A stretch of 64,000 nucleotides of DNA from contig NZ_JAPPUW010000003.1 in assembly GCF_026712205.1 (NCBI RefSeq), positions 62,001-126,000 on the forward strand, written 5' to 3'. The notes under the pieces are model-generated. The model saw nothing but the letters and a program-made list of their open reading frames with translations, did no database searches and was not told where the DNA came from. Positions 36,376-44,458 of this stretch are shown one piece after another. Every line of letters starts with the position of its first letter. The stretch's first letter is position 1. This stretch comes from Pelomonas aquatica. Its GTDB lineage: Bacteria > Pseudomonadota > Gammaproteobacteria > Burkholderiales > Burkholderiaceae_C. The position numbers were made by a program, and so were the translations under genes.

Positions 36376-36944
36376 AAGCGGCTTCATCCAATCGCCGAAC
36401 GGGCTGGGGAATGCTGCCAAGCTGACACCCTGAAGGACGGCTACAGTCAGCTCGGACGCAGGTATCGCGCCTCGCGATATGTTGCGCAGGCCCGATCCCG
36501 AGTGCGGTCAGAAGCGGCTTGAGCGGACGATGCAACTTGTCTAGACAAGACTGCCGAGTAGATGCAAAAACTTCCCTCCACTCAGTAGCATTGCAAACTT
36601 CGCGGCCAACGCTAAGCCGAAACTTCCCACCTCTATTGCAAGACAAGGGGAACTCGGTGTTGCGGCTCAACCGCCATTTCGACGGCAAGGAAACGTGGGA
36701 CGAGCAGGCCATCGCTGAGCGCGGCAAAGCGCTAGGCGAGGCGCTATGCCGGATATGGCCTCGGCCGAACCCGGCGGGGTGAACTGACATCAGCGCGGCA
36801 TCGTCGCCGCTGACATCAGCGCGACGGAGCCGGCAGGTCAAAGGCCCGCCGATCGGGCCCGTCCGGACTGCTCGATTGAACGGGGCGATTTGCCGCGCGA
36901 CTCAAATCCAGGCCGGCCATTGGCTGCTTCGACTGGCCTGCCCG
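36376..36944. other. Gene-poor junction between cargo and core
   Basis: Apart from the DUF1524 remnant at 36651-36782, I see no gene here. Two copies of CTGACATCAGCGCG lie at 36784-36797 and 36812-36825, just beyond the remnant. Base composition rises sharply in GC to the right, so this is probably where acquired cargo meets the older island core. Confidence 0.5.
36651..36782 (+). pseudogene. C-terminal remnant of a DUF1524 (GmrSD-like) gene
   Basis: About 43 residues in frame (NSVLRLNRHFDGK, ETWDEQAIAERGKALGEALC, RIWPRPNPAG) match the end of DUF1524 proteins, where a helix of the form W-x-E-x-x-I-x-x-RG-x-x-L leads to a terminal iWPRP. The same region of the intact protein at 32766-34979 reads SIASEDSWGPEQVDKRGELL. 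There is no start, HNH motif or DUF262 part upstream, so this is a broken copy of a second such gene. Confidence 0.6.
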
Positions 36945-37442
36945 TCAGACGAACTCGACCGCGCCGCGAAGGCTGGCGAGGTGATTGTTCAGAGTCGACA
37001 GCGCCTCCCTGTTTTCCCGGACGACCTTCCTGCCCAGCCACGCGAAATAGAGGACGACCGCTCCCACCAAGAAGGGAAGGGTAAGCAGCCCGACGATCCA
37101 GAAGGTCAGGTTCAGGGCTTGGAAGCACCAAAAAGCGACGATGCCCGGCCCTTGGACGGGCCGCATCGCGTAAGCCTTGCCATCCACCTTCAGCGCGACG
37201 AGCGGGCGGCCTGCATTGGGGATGTAGACCTCCCCGATCTCCAACTCTACGGGCGAGCGGGACGCGATCGCCTTCTCCAATTCCTTGCTGATGCCGGAGG
37301 TGGCGAAGAAGGGGCCGCAGAGGCCGTTGCAGCCGACGAACGACACGCTTTGATAGCCCAAGCCGTCCGAGAACGGCTTGGGCCGCTCGGCATAGCTCCA
37401 TCGCTTGTCATGGATGACCCCTTTGTGGATGGTCGTCTGCAT
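36945..37442 (-). CDS. Membrane protein of unknown function (operon gene 5)
   Basis: A 165-residue protein with two adjacent hydrophobic helices near residues 100-140 (VAFWCFQALNLTFWIVGLLTL and FLVGAVVLYFAWLG). The ~95-residue N-terminal part holds two cysteines (VGCNGLCGPFF) and a FVGCNG-KELEKAI-LEIGEVYIP layout. I do not recognise it. It is the last gene of a minus-strand operon beginning at 39568 and lies 9 bp after the previous gene. Confidence 0.62.
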   Translation of the reverse strand: MQTTIHKGVIHDKRWSYAERPKPFSDGLGYQSVSFVGCNGLCGPFFATSGISKELEKAIASRSPVELEIGEVYIPNAGRPLVALKVDGKAYAMRPVQGPGIVAFWCFQALNLTFWIVGLLTLPFLVGAVVLYFAWLGRKVVRENREALSTLNNHLASLRGAVEFV

Positions 37443-37451
37443 GGGGGCCTT

Positions 37452-37679
37452 TCAGTTCGATTGGGCCAAGCCCGCCAGGCCGCGGGCGGACCACCTCGCG
37501 AGGATGGGCTTTGGAGCGCGGTGGCCGGACCCGCCATCGCGCGGCGCCGGCTCGCAGGGTTGCCCCCAGGCCAGAGCCTCGATGTCGGCCGCCCGCAGGC
37601 CCTTGGGCTCCATCCGCCAGACGCAGCGGATCGCCCAGGCCAGCAGGGCGATGCCCGCCGCGATGGCCAGCGGGCTCAT
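37452..37679 (-). CDS. Small single-helix membrane protein (operon gene 4)
   Basis: A 75-residue protein starting MSPLAIAAGIALLAWAIRCVW, which is one membrane helix, followed by a short hydrophilic tail. Its ATG overlaps the stop of the lipoprotein gene by 4 bases, so both are made together. Its function is unknown. Confidence 0.6.
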   Translation of the reverse strand: MSPLAIAAGIALLAWAIRCVWRMEPKGLRAADIEALAWGQPCEPAPRDGGSGHRAPKPILARWSARGLAGLAQSN

Positions 37680-38029
37680 CGCTGCGCCATCCATCCGTCG
37701 CTGCCTTTGACCAGGCGGATCGATGCCGGCGGCGCCTTCACCGTCTTGCCGCCTCGGCTGACCTCGACCTCCACGTCGCAGCGGTAGGCCTTCTCGCCGT
37801 CTTCCTTGCAACCGAGCTTGTGGGCCGAAACGACCTCCACGCGCGATTGGGCGGACAACTGGCGGACCATGTCGGCGGCCGGCCCGCTGCCGGCGGCTAG
37901 GGCCTCCGCCTGGGCCTCGGAGCGCTTCTGGTCGGCTAGAAGCGCCGCCTTGATGTCGCCGTCGGATGGCGCGCCGGAGCACGCGGCCAGGGCCAGGGGG
38001 AGCGCGGCCGCCAGGGCGGCCCGCTTCAT
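37676..38029 (-). CDS. Small lipoprotein (operon gene 3)
   Basis: A 117-residue protein with a type II signal peptide MKRAALAAALPLALAAC (lipobox LAAC, Cys17). The mature part is helical, then beta (VEVVSAHKLGCKEDGEKAYRC, DVEVEVSRGGK, SIRLVKGSDGW), resembling small periplasmic domains with one disulfide. The ATG at 38029 is chosen over one 7 codons upstream because the signal peptide starts there. A lipoprotein followed by a small membrane protein recalls entry-exclusion or lysis-type gene pairs, but nothing specific supports either. Confidence 0.65.
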   Translation of the reverse strand: MKRAALAAALPLALAACSGAPSDGDIKAALLADQKRSEAQAEALAAGSGPAADMVRQLSAQSRVEVVSAHKLGCKEDGEKAYRCDVEVEVSRGGKTVKAPPASIRLVKGSDGWMAQR

Positions 38030-38100
38030 TTGTCGTCCTCGGATTTCCATCGTCCTCTCCTTGCTTCTTCAAGTTGCGGCCCGCGCGGGCCGATGCTTCG

Positions 38101-39012
38101 TCAAATGGATGCCAGGATCGCCAACATGCGCCGCAGCTTCTCCCGCTCCTCAGGCTGCGACCTGGGCATCTGGTAGTCCAACGCGGCCCGCAGGCTGCCC
38201 AATTTGCCTTTGCCGCAGAGCCGCGCGTATGCGCTCAGCCGCTCGTCCAAAGGCTCGCTGACGAAGTGGATCCAATTGGGGACGCAAGCGGCCGGCTCGC
38301 TGAACATGGAGGGATCGAGCGAGGCAGCGATCCGAGGATTCCAAGGCTGGGTGTGGAGCAAGCGCCCCATCACGCCTTCGTCGCTGATCGGGACCTTGAT
38401 TTGGGAGAACCAAGCCACCGCTTGCTCGTCGCCTTGGCCGATGGCCTCCTTGAGCCCGTTGTGGCTGACCGAGTAGCCTCGCGACGCCAAGGCCCGGCGG
38501 GGATCGCCCTCCGCCCCGACCAGGGCATCGAGCTTGGCGTTGGCTTGCCCCACGCCGGAGCTGATGTCAGAGAGCCCCGCGCGGATCGACAGCAGCTCTT
38601 CTTGAAGGCTCCTGACCGCCGGGAACTGGCTGGCGGCCAGGCCCCCGACGCTCGCCTTGGCCACCGACGCGAAGCCCACGATGGAGACGACGCAGAGCAT
38701 GGCGAAGCCGAACTGCCAGCCGCCGCGCCGCCACAGCGGCTCGTGGCTGGGGGCCGGCCCGAAGAAGCGGGCTTGGGCCTTGGCGGCCAGGCTCGGCACG
38801 ACGGCGGCGGCCAGCATCGCGGCGGCCAGCATCGCCGTGCAGGAGTAGACGATCCTTGGCAGAAGCCAGAGCTTGGGGGCCATGAAGTCCAAGGCCCCGA
38901 CCGCGAAGCACGAGAACGCGATCAAGTTGTTGACGACCACCAAGTGGCCCTTGATGAACTCGTAGAGCCCGGCGAAGGGGTTCGCCGGCGCATCCGCAGC
39001 TTGTCCAGCCAT
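38101..39012 (-). CDS. Multi-helix membrane protein of unknown function (operon gene 2)
   Basis: A 303-residue protein. The first ~120 residues contain about three membrane helices (HLVVVNNLIAFSCFAVGALDF, a long Ala-rich IVYSCTAMLAAAMLAAAVV segment and FGFAMLCVVSIVGFASVAK). A predicted coiled coil follows (RSLQEELLSIRAGLSDISSGV), then a ~130-residue soluble C-terminal region (SHNGLKEAIGQGDEQAVAWF to PEEREKLRRMLAIL). I do not recognise a family. It follows operon gene 1 by 7 bp. Confidence 0.62.
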   Translation of the reverse strand: MAGQAADAPANPFAGLYEFIKGHLVVVNNLIAFSCFAVGALDFMAPKLWLLPRIVYSCTAMLAAAMLAAAVVPSLAAKAQARFFGPAPSHEPLWRRGGWQFGFAMLCVVSIVGFASVAKASVGGLAASQFPAVRSLQEELLSIRAGLSDISSGVGQANAKLDALVGAEGDPRRALASRGYSVSHNGLKEAIGQGDEQAVAWFSQIKVPISDEGVMGRLLHTQPWNPRIAASLDPSMFSEPAACVPNWIHFVSEPLDERLSAYARLCGKGKLGSLRAALDYQMPRSQPEEREKLRRMLAILASI

Positions 39013-39019
39013 GGCCGCC

Positions 39020-39568
39020 TCAGTCGCGGTTGATCGATTGGCGCAGGATCTCCATCCAGCGCGCTTGTTCGTCCACCGCCGGCATCTCGACGCGCCACTT
39101 GGGGTTGTCGATGTCGCGCACGGTCACGAAGAATCCCGTGCGGGCCGCCGCAGCCCCGGCCGCCGCCCCGCTTTGCAACGCGGCCATCGCGCCCAGGGCC
39201 AGCCCTCCGCCAACCGGGACTGCTTGGCCGGCCGTCTCTTTTGAGGACGCCCATTCGCGCACGTCGCCGAAGCTGTAGGCCTTGCTCAGGCCCTTCTTGG
39301 CCAGCGCGATCTTCCCCGCCGCTCCGATGGCGATGCCCGTCTCGCCCCGGACGTGGACGAAGGCCCCCGCGTCGCCCTCCTTGGCGCCGGCCAAGGCCAG
39401 CAGCTCAGCCCGCAGGTTGTCTTGGCGAGCGTCGGAGGCCTGCGCGGCCCACAGGATCAACGCCAGCAAGGCGCCCATGATCAGCAGCGGGTAGAGGCTT
39501 TCGGCCCCGATCGTCCAGAACACGGCGATCGTGATCCAGACGCCTGCAAACGCGCGGTATTTCTTCAT
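39020..39568 (-). CDS. Membrane protein with C-terminal PH-like region (operon gene 1)
   Basis: A 182-residue protein with two N-terminal helices (AFAGVWITIAVFWTIGA and LYPLLIMGALLALILWAA). The soluble part alternates strands (FVHVRGETGIAIGAAGKIALAKKG, GFFVTVRDIDNPKWRVEMP) and ends in an amphipathic helix (DEQARWMEILRQSIN). This layout is like small bacterial PH-like domains, possibly the DUF4755 group; that assignment is tentative. GGATGGAGAG precedes the ATG. An XRE-type inverted repeat lies ~85-115 bp upstream, so this is the first gene of a regulated operon. Confidence 0.62.
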   Translation of the reverse strand: MKKYRAFAGVWITIAVFWTIGAESLYPLLIMGALLALILWAAQASDARQDNLRAELLALAGAKEGDAGAFVHVRGETGIAIGAAGKIALAKKGLSKAYSFGDVREWASSKETAGQAVPVGGGLALGAMAALQSGAAAGAAAARTGFFVTVRDIDNPKWRVEMPAVDEQARWMEILRQSINRD

Positions 39569-39650
39569 CGCTCTCCATCCTCTGTTTTGGGCCCGCGCCG
39601 ATCGCGGGGCCCTTCGCGGCAGGCGCTCGGCGCGCCGGGCTGCAACGCAA

Positions 39651-39682
39651 TGTCAACTTCATAGGTTGACAGTCAACCTTAT
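39651..39682. promoter_or_regulatory. Inverted-repeat operator upstream of the membrane operon
   Basis: Overlapping dyads built from the half-site GGTTGAC: AGGTTGAC-A-GTCAACCT at 39663-39679 (8-bp arms, one-base centre) and TGTCAAC-N7-GTTGACA at 39651-39671. The same half-site forms a dyad in front of the XRE regulator gene (41144-41164). It lies between the end of the gene at 39742 and the operon start at 39568. Binding by the island XRE protein is inferred. Confidence 0.6.
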
Positions 39683-39741
39683 ACATGAAGACCAATCCGG
39701 CGCGCTCCACCGGACCGAGGGGGCAGGCAAGGCCTGGCCCT

Positions 39742-40056
39742 TCATCCGCCGGCCATCGGCTCGATGGTCAGGCAGGCCAGCGAGCCCGGCTTTCCGAGGC
39801 GGCGCTGGTAATACGCGTGCCCTGGCTTGGCGACATCGATAGGCTCCAAGGCCCGCCCGCCAGGCAGTTCGACCAGCTCGACGTGGACGCTGGCCCCGCG
39901 ATCCTCGAAGGCCTTCACGCGGACGAGCTGCTCGCTCGCGTGGCATTTGGGAGGCTTGGGCAGACGGGCCGCGGGCTCGCAGGCCGCCGGCGCGGCCGAG
40001 CTGGCCAGCAGCAGCGCGGCGAGCCAAGCGATGGGGTCCAAGCGGCGGCGTTCCAT
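39742..40056 (-). CDS. Small exported protein of unknown function
   Basis: A 104-residue protein with a signal sequence (PIAWLAALLLASSAAPAAC; a cysteine at the end could act as a lipobox). A short beta-rich mature domain follows (EQLVRVKAFEDRGASVHVEL, HAYYQRRLGKPGSLACLTIE). I do not recognise it. It lies downstream of the AraC-type regulator in the same direction (83-bp gap). Confidence 0.55.
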   Translation of the reverse strand: MERRRLDPIAWLAALLLASSAAPAACEPAARLPKPPKCHASEQLVRVKAFEDRGASVHVELVELPGGRALEPIDVAKPGHAYYQRRLGKPGSLACLTIEPMAGG

Positions 40057-40139
40057 GCCGGCATGCTCGGCTCCGAGAGCCGCCGCGTCTTGAATCCACG
40101 CGCCAGGGCCGCGCGTGGAAACGCGGGAGAGTGGCTTGC

Positions 40140-40952
40140 TCAGGCGGCGAGCATCCGGGCGATCTGCCCGGGGGTCAGGCCGCTGGCGGCCTTGAACGCG
40201 CGGGCCATGTGCGCCTGGTCGGCGAACCCCGCGAGCGAGGCCACTTGCCCCAGGCTGCCCTCCCCGGCCTGGATCAGGCGCAGGGCCACGGTCTGGCGGC
40301 AGGCCATGCGCAGCTCGGTCAAGCTCAAGCCTTCGGCCGCGATCTGGCGCTGGAGCGTCCGAGCGCTGGAGCCGAGGGAGGCCGCCAGGGTCCGAAGGTC
40401 CATGTCGCCATCGGCCTCCAGCAACCGGGCGACCTCTGCCGAAGCCTGCCGCTCGGCCCCGAGGTAGCGGGCGGCCCGCCAGCCGGAGATCATCCAGTCC
40501 TCGGGCGGCCGGGCTGCCTTGGAGGCCACGTCGCGGCCGATCCAACCGACGACGGCCAAGCTTCCCGCCGCGCACAGCTCGTCGTCCTTTGCGACGCTCG
40601 ACGGCATGCGGCGCGTCCCGCCCTCATGGACTTCGGTCCGCACGCCCAGCGGCACCGACCGGTTGTAAACGTTGTATAGGCCGACCACGGCCTCGCGCGA
40701 GCGCGCCGCCCGGATCGACTGCACCGCTGGGTTGAGGTCCGTTTGCAGCCATTCGTAGACGGCGCGGGCGACCGTGTCCTCGCTCCAACCCTGCGCGCGC
40801 CGCTCCGCGGCCGCCCGCCGGTATTCGATGTGGGCGACGTGCCCCGAGACCGCCGCCTTGATCGCCAAGGCGAAGCGGCCCTTTGGGTCGCCCCGAGAGC
40901 GGTCCCGCATGGCCGAGACGACGGTGTGATATGCCAGCCCCTGATCCGACAT
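40140..40952 (-). CDS. AraC-family transcriptional regulator
   Basis: A 270-residue regulator. The C-terminal ~90 residues carry the two AraC helix-turn-helix units: MDLRTLAASLGSSARTLQRQIAAEG, then LGQVASLAGFADQAHMARAFKAASGLTPGQ. The N-terminal ~150 residues are an unrecognised helical domain rather than the usual cupin. It is divergent from the XRE gene, and the 41144-41164 operator lies between them. Its targets are unknown. Confidence 0.85.
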   Translation of the reverse strand: MSDQGLAYHTVVSAMRDRSRGDPKGRFALAIKAAVSGHVAHIEYRRAAAERRAQGWSEDTVARAVYEWLQTDLNPAVQSIRAARSREAVVGLYNVYNRSVPLGVRTEVHEGGTRRMPSSVAKDDELCAAGSLAVVGWIGRDVASKAARPPEDWMISGWRAARYLGAERQASAEVARLLEADGDMDLRTLAASLGSSARTLQRQIAAEGLSLTELRMACRQTVALRLIQAGEGSLGQVASLAGFADQAHMARAFKAASGLTPGQIARMLAA

Positions 40953-41143
40953 GTGCGCCCTTGTGTTTTATCGATCGCGCGCCGCGGATCTTCCATCCCC
41001 GCGCCCCAAGGCGCTTTGAATCCGCGCGCCAAAACCGCAAGGGATATCCCTGCCCCGGCGCGCCGGGACAGCCGCGGGCAAGCCAGGCTGGCGGCAGCTC
41101 GTTTGCCCGCTTTGGATTGGAGAGCCGGCCGCGGCGCGCCCAT

Positions 41144-41164
41144 TATCAACCTATAGGGTTGATA
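41144..41164. promoter_or_regulatory. Inverted-repeat operator between araC-type and XRE genes
   Basis: A perfect dyad TATCAACC-N5-GGTTGATA. A further half-site GGGTTGAC lies at 41213-41220, immediately before the XRE gene's AGGAG ribosome-binding site. The arms match those of the repeat at 39651-39682, which suggests one repressor acts at both places, including autoregulation of the XRE gene. Confidence 0.62.
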
Positions 41165-41231
41165 TGCAACCCGCCAAGTCCTTCCTCTTGAAAACACGGC
41201 ACTCGACCATTCGGGTTGACAGGAGCCAGGC

Positions 41232-41597
41232 ATGCAAGACGACGCAAGAAAGCGCCTGGCGTCTCGGATCGGATCCCGCATCGCGCGCGCCCGGACGAAC
41301 GCCGGCATGACGCAGGATGACGCGGCCGAGAGGCTGGAGATTGGCAAGGAAGCGGTCTCGCGCATGGAGCGCGGCGTCGCGATGCCGACGATCGATCGGC
41401 TCTACGAGTTCGCGGAGCTCTACGGCTGCCGGGTGGACGAGCTGCTTCTGGAATCGAGCCGGCGGGATGCCGACCTCGGCGCGGCAATCGCCCACAGGCT
41501 CTCGGGCCTCTCCCAGGCCGACCGGGAAATGCTCGCGTCGCTCATCGAGCAGCTCAGCGAGCACATGCGCAAGCGCAAGGGCAAGCAGGCCTTTTGA
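41232..41597 (+). CDS. XRE-family helix-turn-helix regulator
   Basis: A 121-residue protein. Residues ~10-68 form a Cro/C1-type HTH (RIGSRIARARTNAGMTQDDAAERLEIGKEAVSRMERGVAMP), followed by a helical dimerisation region ending in basic residues. AGGAG sits six bases before the ATG. Inverted repeats in front of this gene and of the 39568 operon are its probable binding sites. It may act as the island's maintenance switch. Confidence 0.87.
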   Translation: MQDDARKRLASRIGSRIARARTNAGMTQDDAAERLEIGKEAVSRMERGVAMPTIDRLYEFAELYGCRVDELLLESSRRDADLGAAIAHRLSGLSQADREMLASLIEQLSEHMRKRKGKQAF

Positions 41598-41610
41598 GAG
41601 GCCGCCAGCA

Positions 41611-43230
41611 TCAGGGCAGTTTTGCCCCGTCCGGGCGTTGGCTGGCCGGGGCAGCCTTCTGCTTCGGCAGCACCGCATAGCGGGCCAGGGTCGGATCGGC
41701 ATCCACCGCCGCCTGCATGAAGCCACGCACGTCTTCCGCGCTTGAGCCGCGCAGGCTGCGGATCTTTGGCATCAAAGTGCGGGCGTCGATCGGCGCTCCA
41801 TCCAGATCCCTCAGGGCGGCGAGGAACTCCGCGACGCGGGCGGCCCGGTCGTCCGTCTTGGTTCCGCCTTTGCCTTTTCCATTGCCGTCTGGGTTGTAGA
41901 GGTCGAGCACCTTGCGCAGGTCGCGCATCGACAGCGCGCAGAGCCTGGCGGCGAACGCGAAGTCCTCGGTGTCGAGCCGATCTGACTTCTTGCCCAAGAG
42001 CACGTGATAGATCAGCGCGTATTTCACGCCGCGATGGGTGATGCGCTTGATGAAGCTCAGCTCCAAGTCCTGGGCAAGGCCTCGCTGGAGCAGGATTTGG
42101 AAAGCCTCTTCGAAGGCGGCGCGCGCGACTTCGTCGACGATGTATCGCTCGTGGAAGCCCGCCCGGGCGATGGCCTGCCAAGACGCCTTGATGATCGGGG
42201 CCTTTTTGGCGAAGTCATAGAGCGCCCGCAGCTTCCGCCCGGGATCCCTCTCGGCGACGACGAACGCGAAGCGCTGGGCGAACCCGTCCTCCAGCATTTC
42301 CCGGGTCAAGTATTTCTTGACGGTCGACAGCACCGTGCTGCCGAAGATCGTCAGCGCGGGGTCGATGACCTCCACGGTTTCGGCCTTGGTCGAGCGCGAG
42401 ATCTTGGCGCCGTCGTAGCAGCGCAGCAGGTAGTCCTTGGTGGCCGCCATGGCCTCGCCCGTTTCCATCGCCTTCAAAAACTGGGCGAACTCATCGCGCA
42501 CCCACAGCCCGCGGTTGTGGTCGCGCAGGTTCTCGGCGAACTTGGCGGCCGAATCGGACTCGGGGAACATCTTCACGACGCCGTCCAAAACTTGGCCGAC
42601 CCTCGAAGAGGCGAAGCTCTTGCCCGTCCCCGACTCCGCCAAGCAGATGGTCCAGATGTCCGGCCGCCAGACTTCCCCGACGATCGAGATGCCGACATGC
42701 CGCTGCAGCAGCAGGCCCGACACGTAGTGCATCGCCGCGAACATCGGCAGCTCCCGAGGAATGTCCGTCGTCGCGAGGAACACCTCGTCGATCAGCTCGA
42801 GCAGGCTGTCCTTGGGGATGCAGTCGTCGATGGTGGGCCACTCGCCGCCAGCCAGCATCGACATGGCGACGCGCACGTTCTGCTCGGCCTCGGCCTTCCC
42901 CTGCGCGAGCGCCTCGAAGTAGGCCTGCCGGACCTCGGGCTTGGCCAACTCATACAAATCCGGGTTGGAGTGGGCGTTGGGCGTCAGCAGCTCGGCCATG
43001 ACTCCGGCGATGGCCTCATCCTTCGCCGCCCCGTCTGCCAAAGGGTTCTCGGCTGTGGCGCCCGGCCAGGCAAAGGGATCCGGGGGCGGCAACCCCTCAG
43101 CGGGCGGCGTTGTCGCCGCGATGGCGATGTTGGAGGGCGTGTCCCAGGCCGGATCGTCCGGCGCGCGTCTCCTGATCGCCTCCAGCTCCTCCTCATCGGC
43201 GCGCTGGCCTTTGGGGTCCATGTTCGGCAT
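41611..43230 (-). CDS. DUF3987 primase/helicase-like ATPase
   Basis: A 539-residue protein of the DUF3987 (YfjI-like) group found in plasmid, phage and island replication modules. A P-loop is visible in CLAESGTGKSFASS, followed by RDEFAQFLKAMETGEAM and the SRSTKAETVEVIDPALTIFGST block typical of the family. The ~120 N-terminal residues are charged and variable. GGAAGGGAG precedes the ATG at 43230. It is convergent with the XRE gene. A role in replicating the excised island is inferred; the 9-bp repeat array at 45472-45624 could be the corresponding origin. Confidence 0.8.
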   Translation of the reverse strand: MPNMDPKGQRADEEELEAIRRRAPDDPAWDTPSNIAIAATTPPAEGLPPPDPFAWPGATAENPLADGAAKDEAIAGVMAELLTPNAHSNPDLYELAKPEVRQAYFEALAQGKAEAEQNVRVAMSMLAGGEWPTIDDCIPKDSLLELIDEVFLATTDIPRELPMFAAMHYVSGLLLQRHVGISIVGEVWRPDIWTICLAESGTGKSFASSRVGQVLDGVVKMFPESDSAAKFAENLRDHNRGLWVRDEFAQFLKAMETGEAMAATKDYLLRCYDGAKISRSTKAETVEVIDPALTIFGSTVLSTVKKYLTREMLEDGFAQRFAFVVAERDPGRKLRALYDFAKKAPIIKASWQAIARAGFHERYIVDEVARAAFEEAFQILLQRGLAQDLELSFIKRITHRGVKYALIYHVLLGKKSDRLDTEDFAFAARLCALSMRDLRKVLDLYNPDGNGKGKGGTKTDDRAARVAEFLAALRDLDGAPIDARTLMPKIRSLRGSSAEDVRGFMQAAVDADPTLARYAVLPKQKAAPASQRPDGAKLP

Positions 43231-43309
43231 CTTGGCTCCCTTCCCTATGGATGCGGACATTCTCCCCATCCGCCGGCGCCGCGCCACCGAATAATCAGGA
43301 CTTCGACAC

Positions 43310-43906
43310 TTGGACCGCGCGGCTTTCAACCGCGCCGCAACGATGGTCAAGCTCACCGCCGACGACGAAGCCCAGATCCTCACCCTCTCGCCGTCTGATG
43401 CTCTGGACCACACGCAGGCCATCCTTGCCCAAATCGCCGCGCGCCATAGCGTCGATTGGCGAACCTGGCTGAGCTGGCAGTCCAGCGACAGGTGGACGAA
43501 GCTGTTGCCATGGCTGGCCAAACAATACAGAAGCCCTGCTTACGAGGCGATGGTGGGATTCGCGTTCAAACGCGCATGGCCGATGGAAAGCGATGCGGAA
43601 CATATTCCCGACGTTTTCGATGCGTTCGTGGACTCAATTCACGCGCTGGGTTTGGAAGCGGCGGGCAACGACAACACCGTGGAGGCGGCCGAACATGCGC
43701 GGCGGGGGTTGGCCGCGATGTTCATCTCGGTCGGCCCAGCGGCCGCGCGATTTGCCTATGTCGCGATGCGCAGAGAGTTAGCCGGAAAGCGGCAGGACTG
43801 GCTCGATCATGCATGGGGTGTGGCCGCCGGGCAGTCCGAAAACATAGTCATCGGCGACGCGATGGTCACAACGAACGCCGTGTCCGAGCGTTCAGATTCG
43901 ATTTGA
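43310..43906 (+). CDS. Hypothetical protein
   Basis: A 198-residue mostly helical protein with several tryptophans (HSVDWRTWLSWQSSDRWTKLLPWLAKQY). I recognise no family. The TTG at 43310 has AGGA eight bases upstream; an ATG at 43343 (MVKLTADDEAQ) is the alternative start. It diverges from the DUF3987 gene. Its last 41 bp overlap the convergent gene at 43866. Confidence 0.55.
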   Translation: MDRAAFNRAATMVKLTADDEAQILTLSPSDALDHTQAILAQIAARHSVDWRTWLSWQSSDRWTKLLPWLAKQYRSPAYEAMVGFAFKRAWPMESDAEHIPDVFDAFVDSIHALGLEAAGNDNTVEAAEHARRGLAAMFISVGPAAARFAYVAMRRELAGKRQDWLDHAWGVAAGQSENIVIGDAMVTTNAVSERSDSI

Positions 43907-44420
43907 CCTCTGGCACCGCCTCGGCAAGGTTCGCGCGCCGCGCGAAGATGATGAGCATCGGCCTGTTCTCTCGCGCCCAGTTGTTGAAATCGGCTTGGTT
44001 CTCAAAGACAACAGGATTGGAGCCAGGCAATCGCACCCGAATGCGCAACTCGATCTCCCGATCAGGAGGCTTGCGCTTGTTTTGGAAATGGACTTCCGCG
44101 CCGACCTTTTGAGCGATGCTCACGAATACGCCGGCGTAAAACTCGACGCTGCGCCTGGCCATCCATTCGACATCCGCTGGCGCATAGCGGCCCTTGTTGT
44201 CTCTGGCCAGCTCGGCTTGCACATGCTGCCGGGTCAGCGTGTCGAAATCGGCCCACTGATCGTCATCGGGCGATGGCTGGGGGAGCGCGGCGTCCATTCG
44301 AACAGCCTCTCTCCAGGGCCTGACAGGGTCAACGCCGGCCGGAAGGCCGTCAGCAGCGTCAGCGCCGTCAGCACTGTCAGGGATGCCAAGTCTGTCGAGA
44401 AAATGCGGTCCATCCAACAA
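43866..44420 (-). CDS. Hypothetical protein
   Basis: A 184-residue protein. The N-terminal ~45 residues are Asp/Ala-rich and partly encoded by three units of the island's 9-bp repeat (44351-44377). The C-terminal part (WMARRSVEFYAGVFVSIAQKV, then EIELRIRVRLPG and the NWARENRPMLIIFARR segment) looks like a real folded domain but is not one I know. It ends by overlapping the convergent gene at 43310-43906. Confidence 0.5.
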   Translation of the reverse strand: MLDGPHFLDRLGIPDSADGADAADGLPAGVDPVRPWREAVRMDAALPQPSPDDDQWADFDTLTRQHVQAELARDNKGRYAPADVEWMARRSVEFYAGVFVSIAQKVGAEVHFQNKRKPPDREIELRIRVRLPGSNPVVFENQADFNNWARENRPMLIIFARRANLAEAVPEVKSNLNARTRRSL

Positions 44421-44458
44421 ACCGCGACACCGACATCGCGCATCAGGGAAGGCTCAAA

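Noticed and set aside
36784..36825. CTGACATCAGCGCG pair as an attachment site
   Set aside because: Only 14 bp, two copies 28 bp apart, with no matching copy at the other edge of the cargo; recorded only as a local repeat.
36194..36841. 215-residue minus-strand open frame
   Set aside because: Antisense to the TniQ-like gene end and the DUF1524 remnant; composition is irregular and no start signal is visible.
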